From Anaerolineales bacterium (GTDB lineage: Bacteria > Chloroflexota > Anaerolineae > Anaerolineales > UBA4823), in the NCBI GenBank assembly GCA_026415275.1, contig JAOAHK010000007.1:2926-18272 (forward strand): DNA of 15,347 nt. The letters run 5' to 3'. The notes beneath the pieces were generated by a model. That model searched no databases and was not told where the DNA came from. It saw nothing but the letters and a program-made list of their open reading frames with translations. Every line of letters begins with the position of its first letter. Position 1 is the stretch's first letter. This document shows, piece by piece, positions 13,787 to 15,347 of the stretch. A program made the translations under genes and the position numbers.

Positions 13787-15347
13787 CTACTTCAAGAATT
13801 TCAGATCGCGAATGTGGATATTTGCGATCTCTCCATGATTAAGATCGTGAATTTCAATTCTGAGTTTACTCAAGTTAATCTCTTTTGGAAACAACAAATC
13901 AACGGATGGATCGGGCGGCAAACCACGGTATTCTTGGCGCAGCTCGATAGGCTCTGTCTCACCTGCCGAGTAAAGATAGACAACCAGCTCAAAATCCATC
14001 GACCCAAACTGAGCTTGAATCCCTCTCAAAAATTGAGGCTGCACAAATTCAAATTCCAAAATAAAAGGATTTGCTTCTCGACCGCGAATTAAGGTGTCGG
14101 GCTTTTGATCGAAGAGATTTCCAAGCTCCCCATCATCGATTTGGCTGTAGCGCACTTTAGTCGAGACTCCCTCCACAACGATATGGGCGGTCATCAATTG
14201 TCTGCGCAGTTCCAATTCACGCGCAAAAATTTCATCCACATTATCGACATAAACGAAACGAACAATATAAAAACCCGTCTTCCCATTCGGATAGGGGATT
14301 TCATCTTCGATCTTGAGAAAACGCATCTTGGGGCTGGCAAGAGCAGTGCGGAACTCTTCAGGGGTCAGGAAAAATAGCGTATTTTCATCTAGAGGTTGTT
14401 TGCGCGATATATAACTATCAATCGACCCCAACGCAACTCGGCGCGCCTGTTCAGGCGTTAGGAAATAACGCACAAAGACATCCGCTCCGTTCGCCCATAA
14501 TGAGGACACAAAAAGATACGCCTGCGGGTCTCGCTGCAAGAATTGAGGGATTTTTTGCTCAAAAAGCTGGCGCGTGCCATACTGCATTCCATATAAGCCA
14601 TAATCCTCATACCATGTCGGACCATTGCGCAAACTGTCCGCTGTCATAGACAAGGAAATCGCGCTCAGAAATAAGAACAACGCCGTTTGAACCAATTTTT
14701 GCCAACGCACATCTAGAATTGAGGATATTATCCACTCCCACCCCAGAGCAGCCAAAACCTCCATCGGGATGACCATTGCCAGCAAGCGGGTTATCCCTAC
14801 TCCCACCAGAGCAGCTCCACTTGGGACTGCAAGCAGAGCCACCAGAAACACTCGATAGGATGGGTTGCGCCACTGACGAAGCACAATAATCAAACCCAAT
14901 ACGATAAATGGCAAACTCCAAAGCCCCAGATGTCCATAGCCCTTCATGGTGTGGCGGTTTAGGTCAATCGAATGCGGCCAAAACCAATAATAGGGGTTTA
15001 AGCCCATCAGATACTCTTTGACATAGCGCCCAATTTTGGTCGATAGGGGTAGATCGTAGAACCAGTAGGAATCCAGATTGCGTAGATGTTGTAACGGCGC
15101 CTCTTGGTGATAGGATAAAAAGCGGAAATAGGGGATTGCCCAAATAAGTGCTAGCAAGAAACCTATTCCTAAATAAGAGCGGTTTTGCCAATGGTAGCGA
15201 AAATCAAGCGCAAACAAAGCAACCGCAGTTACGGCGAGGATCACCTGACCCGGGCTGTAGGTATAAACCCCCAAAGCCGCCATGAGAACAGCCAGGTAGA
15301 GATATTTCGGAGACCGTTGTATATAGAGCAAATATGCACCTAAGAAC
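13787..15347 (-). CDS. ArnT/PMT-like (GT-C) membrane glycosyltransferase, 5' end outside window
   Basis: The frame is open to the right edge, so the N-terminus is missing; 519 residues remain. The first half is a membrane domain with about seven hydrophobic segments. The stretch GVYTYSPGQVI resembles the 'YxYxP' loop of GT39/ArnT-like enzymes, and the later HLGLWSLPFIVLGLII, AALVGVGITRLLAMVIPMEVLAALGWEW continue the pattern. The last 250 residues are soluble and outward-facing: a mixed domain (YLFVSSLWANGADVFVRYF) and, from about residue 415, a segment LGNLFDQKPDTLIRGREANPFILEFEF that looks like a discoidin (F5/8 type C)-like or NPCBM-like beta-sandwich. The role is probably polyprenyl-phosphate-dependent sugar transfer to a cell-surface polymer. 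It ends 14 bp before the oxidoreductase gene. Confidence 0.82.
   Translation of the reverse strand, partial: FLGAYLLYIQRSPKYLYLAVLMAALGVYTYSPGQVILAVTAVALFALDFRYHWQNRSYLGIGFLLALIWAIPYFRFLSYHQEAPLQHLRNLDSYWFYDLPLSTKIGRYVKEYLMGLNPYYWFWPHSIDLNRHTMKGYGHLGLWSLPFIVLGLIIVLRQWRNPSYRVFLVALLAVPSGAALVGVGITRLLAMVIPMEVLAALGWEWIISSILDVRWQKLVQTALFLFLSAISLSMTADSLRNGPTWYEDYGLYGMQYGTRQLFEQKIPQFLQRDPQAYLFVSSLWANGADVFVRYFLTPEQARRVALGSIDSYISRKQPLDENTLFFLTPEEFRTALASPKMRFLKIEDEIPYPNGKTGFYIVRFVYVDNVDEIFARELELRRQLMTAHIVVEGVSTKVRYSQIDDGELGNLFDQKPDTLIRGREANPFILEFEFVQPQFLRGIQAQFGSMDFELVVYLYSAGETEPIELRQEYRGLPPDPSVDLLFPKEINLSKLRIEIHDLNHGEIANIHIRDLKFLK

Noticed and set aside
13414..14092. Several overlapping plus-strand frames opposite the oxidoreductase and glycosyltransferase genes
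   Set aside because: No recognisable protein pattern; they mirror codon bias of the real genes.
1..15347. CRISPR array, insertion sequence, attachment site, integrase or defence gene set
   Set aside because: No regularly spaced repeats, terminal inverted repeats, transposase motifs or nuclease/methylase motifs were seen; the genes are metabolic and housekeeping types.

Overview
The window reads as an ordinary chromosomal segment of a free-living bacterium, with moderate GC and almost no non-coding DNA. It holds 15 protein genes, two of them cut by the window edges, and one tRNA gene. The gene families (a split propionyl-CoA-carboxylase-type enzyme, an SCP2-like protein, large GT-C membrane glycosyltransferases, lipoprotein solute-binding proteins) and the coding style resemble Chloroflexota of the Anaerolineae type. 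That placement is inference from general resemblance, not from a marker-gene comparison. I see no phage, transposon, CRISPR array or defence island.

Left part (1-5260): the 3' end of prfB (peptide chain release factor 2) overlaps or abuts a large GT-C-like membrane protein. An SCP2-type lipid-binding protein converges on it from the other strand. Next come a lipoprotein amino-acid-binding protein and its permease, an ABC importer with no ATPase gene beside it. A GC-rich hairpin separates these two importer genes.

Middle (5261-6764): a perfect 30-bp AT-flanked palindrome works as a terminator facing both ways, between the permease and a tRNA-Glu(UUC) gene read leftward. A promoter region then drives rplS (ribosomal protein L19) and murI (glutamate racemase), which are 2 bp apart.

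Right part (6767-15347): nine genes on the minus strand, nearly all overlapping or within 25 bp of each other, which looks like one long operon. In transcription order they are: a GT-C/ArnT-like membrane glycosyltransferase with a C-terminal discoidin-like domain (5' end outside the window); a zinc-binding MDR oxidoreductase; a small four-helix membrane protein; the carboxyltransferase subunit of an acyl-CoA carboxylase; an alpha/beta hydrolase; biotin carboxylase; a biotin carrier subunit; a CYTH-domain protein; and a NimA-like FMN-binding split-barrel protein. The three carboxylase subunits together make a complete biotin-dependent acyl-CoA carboxylase, most likely for propionyl-CoA and/or acetyl-CoA. 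What the other genes contribute is not clear from sequence.

I did not find a convincing new biological system. The most interesting points are the carboxylase alpha subunit split exactly at an ATGA junction with a hydrolase gene wedged into the cluster, the lipobox-like N-terminus of the large GT-C protein, the ATPase-less importer, and the shared palindromic terminator.
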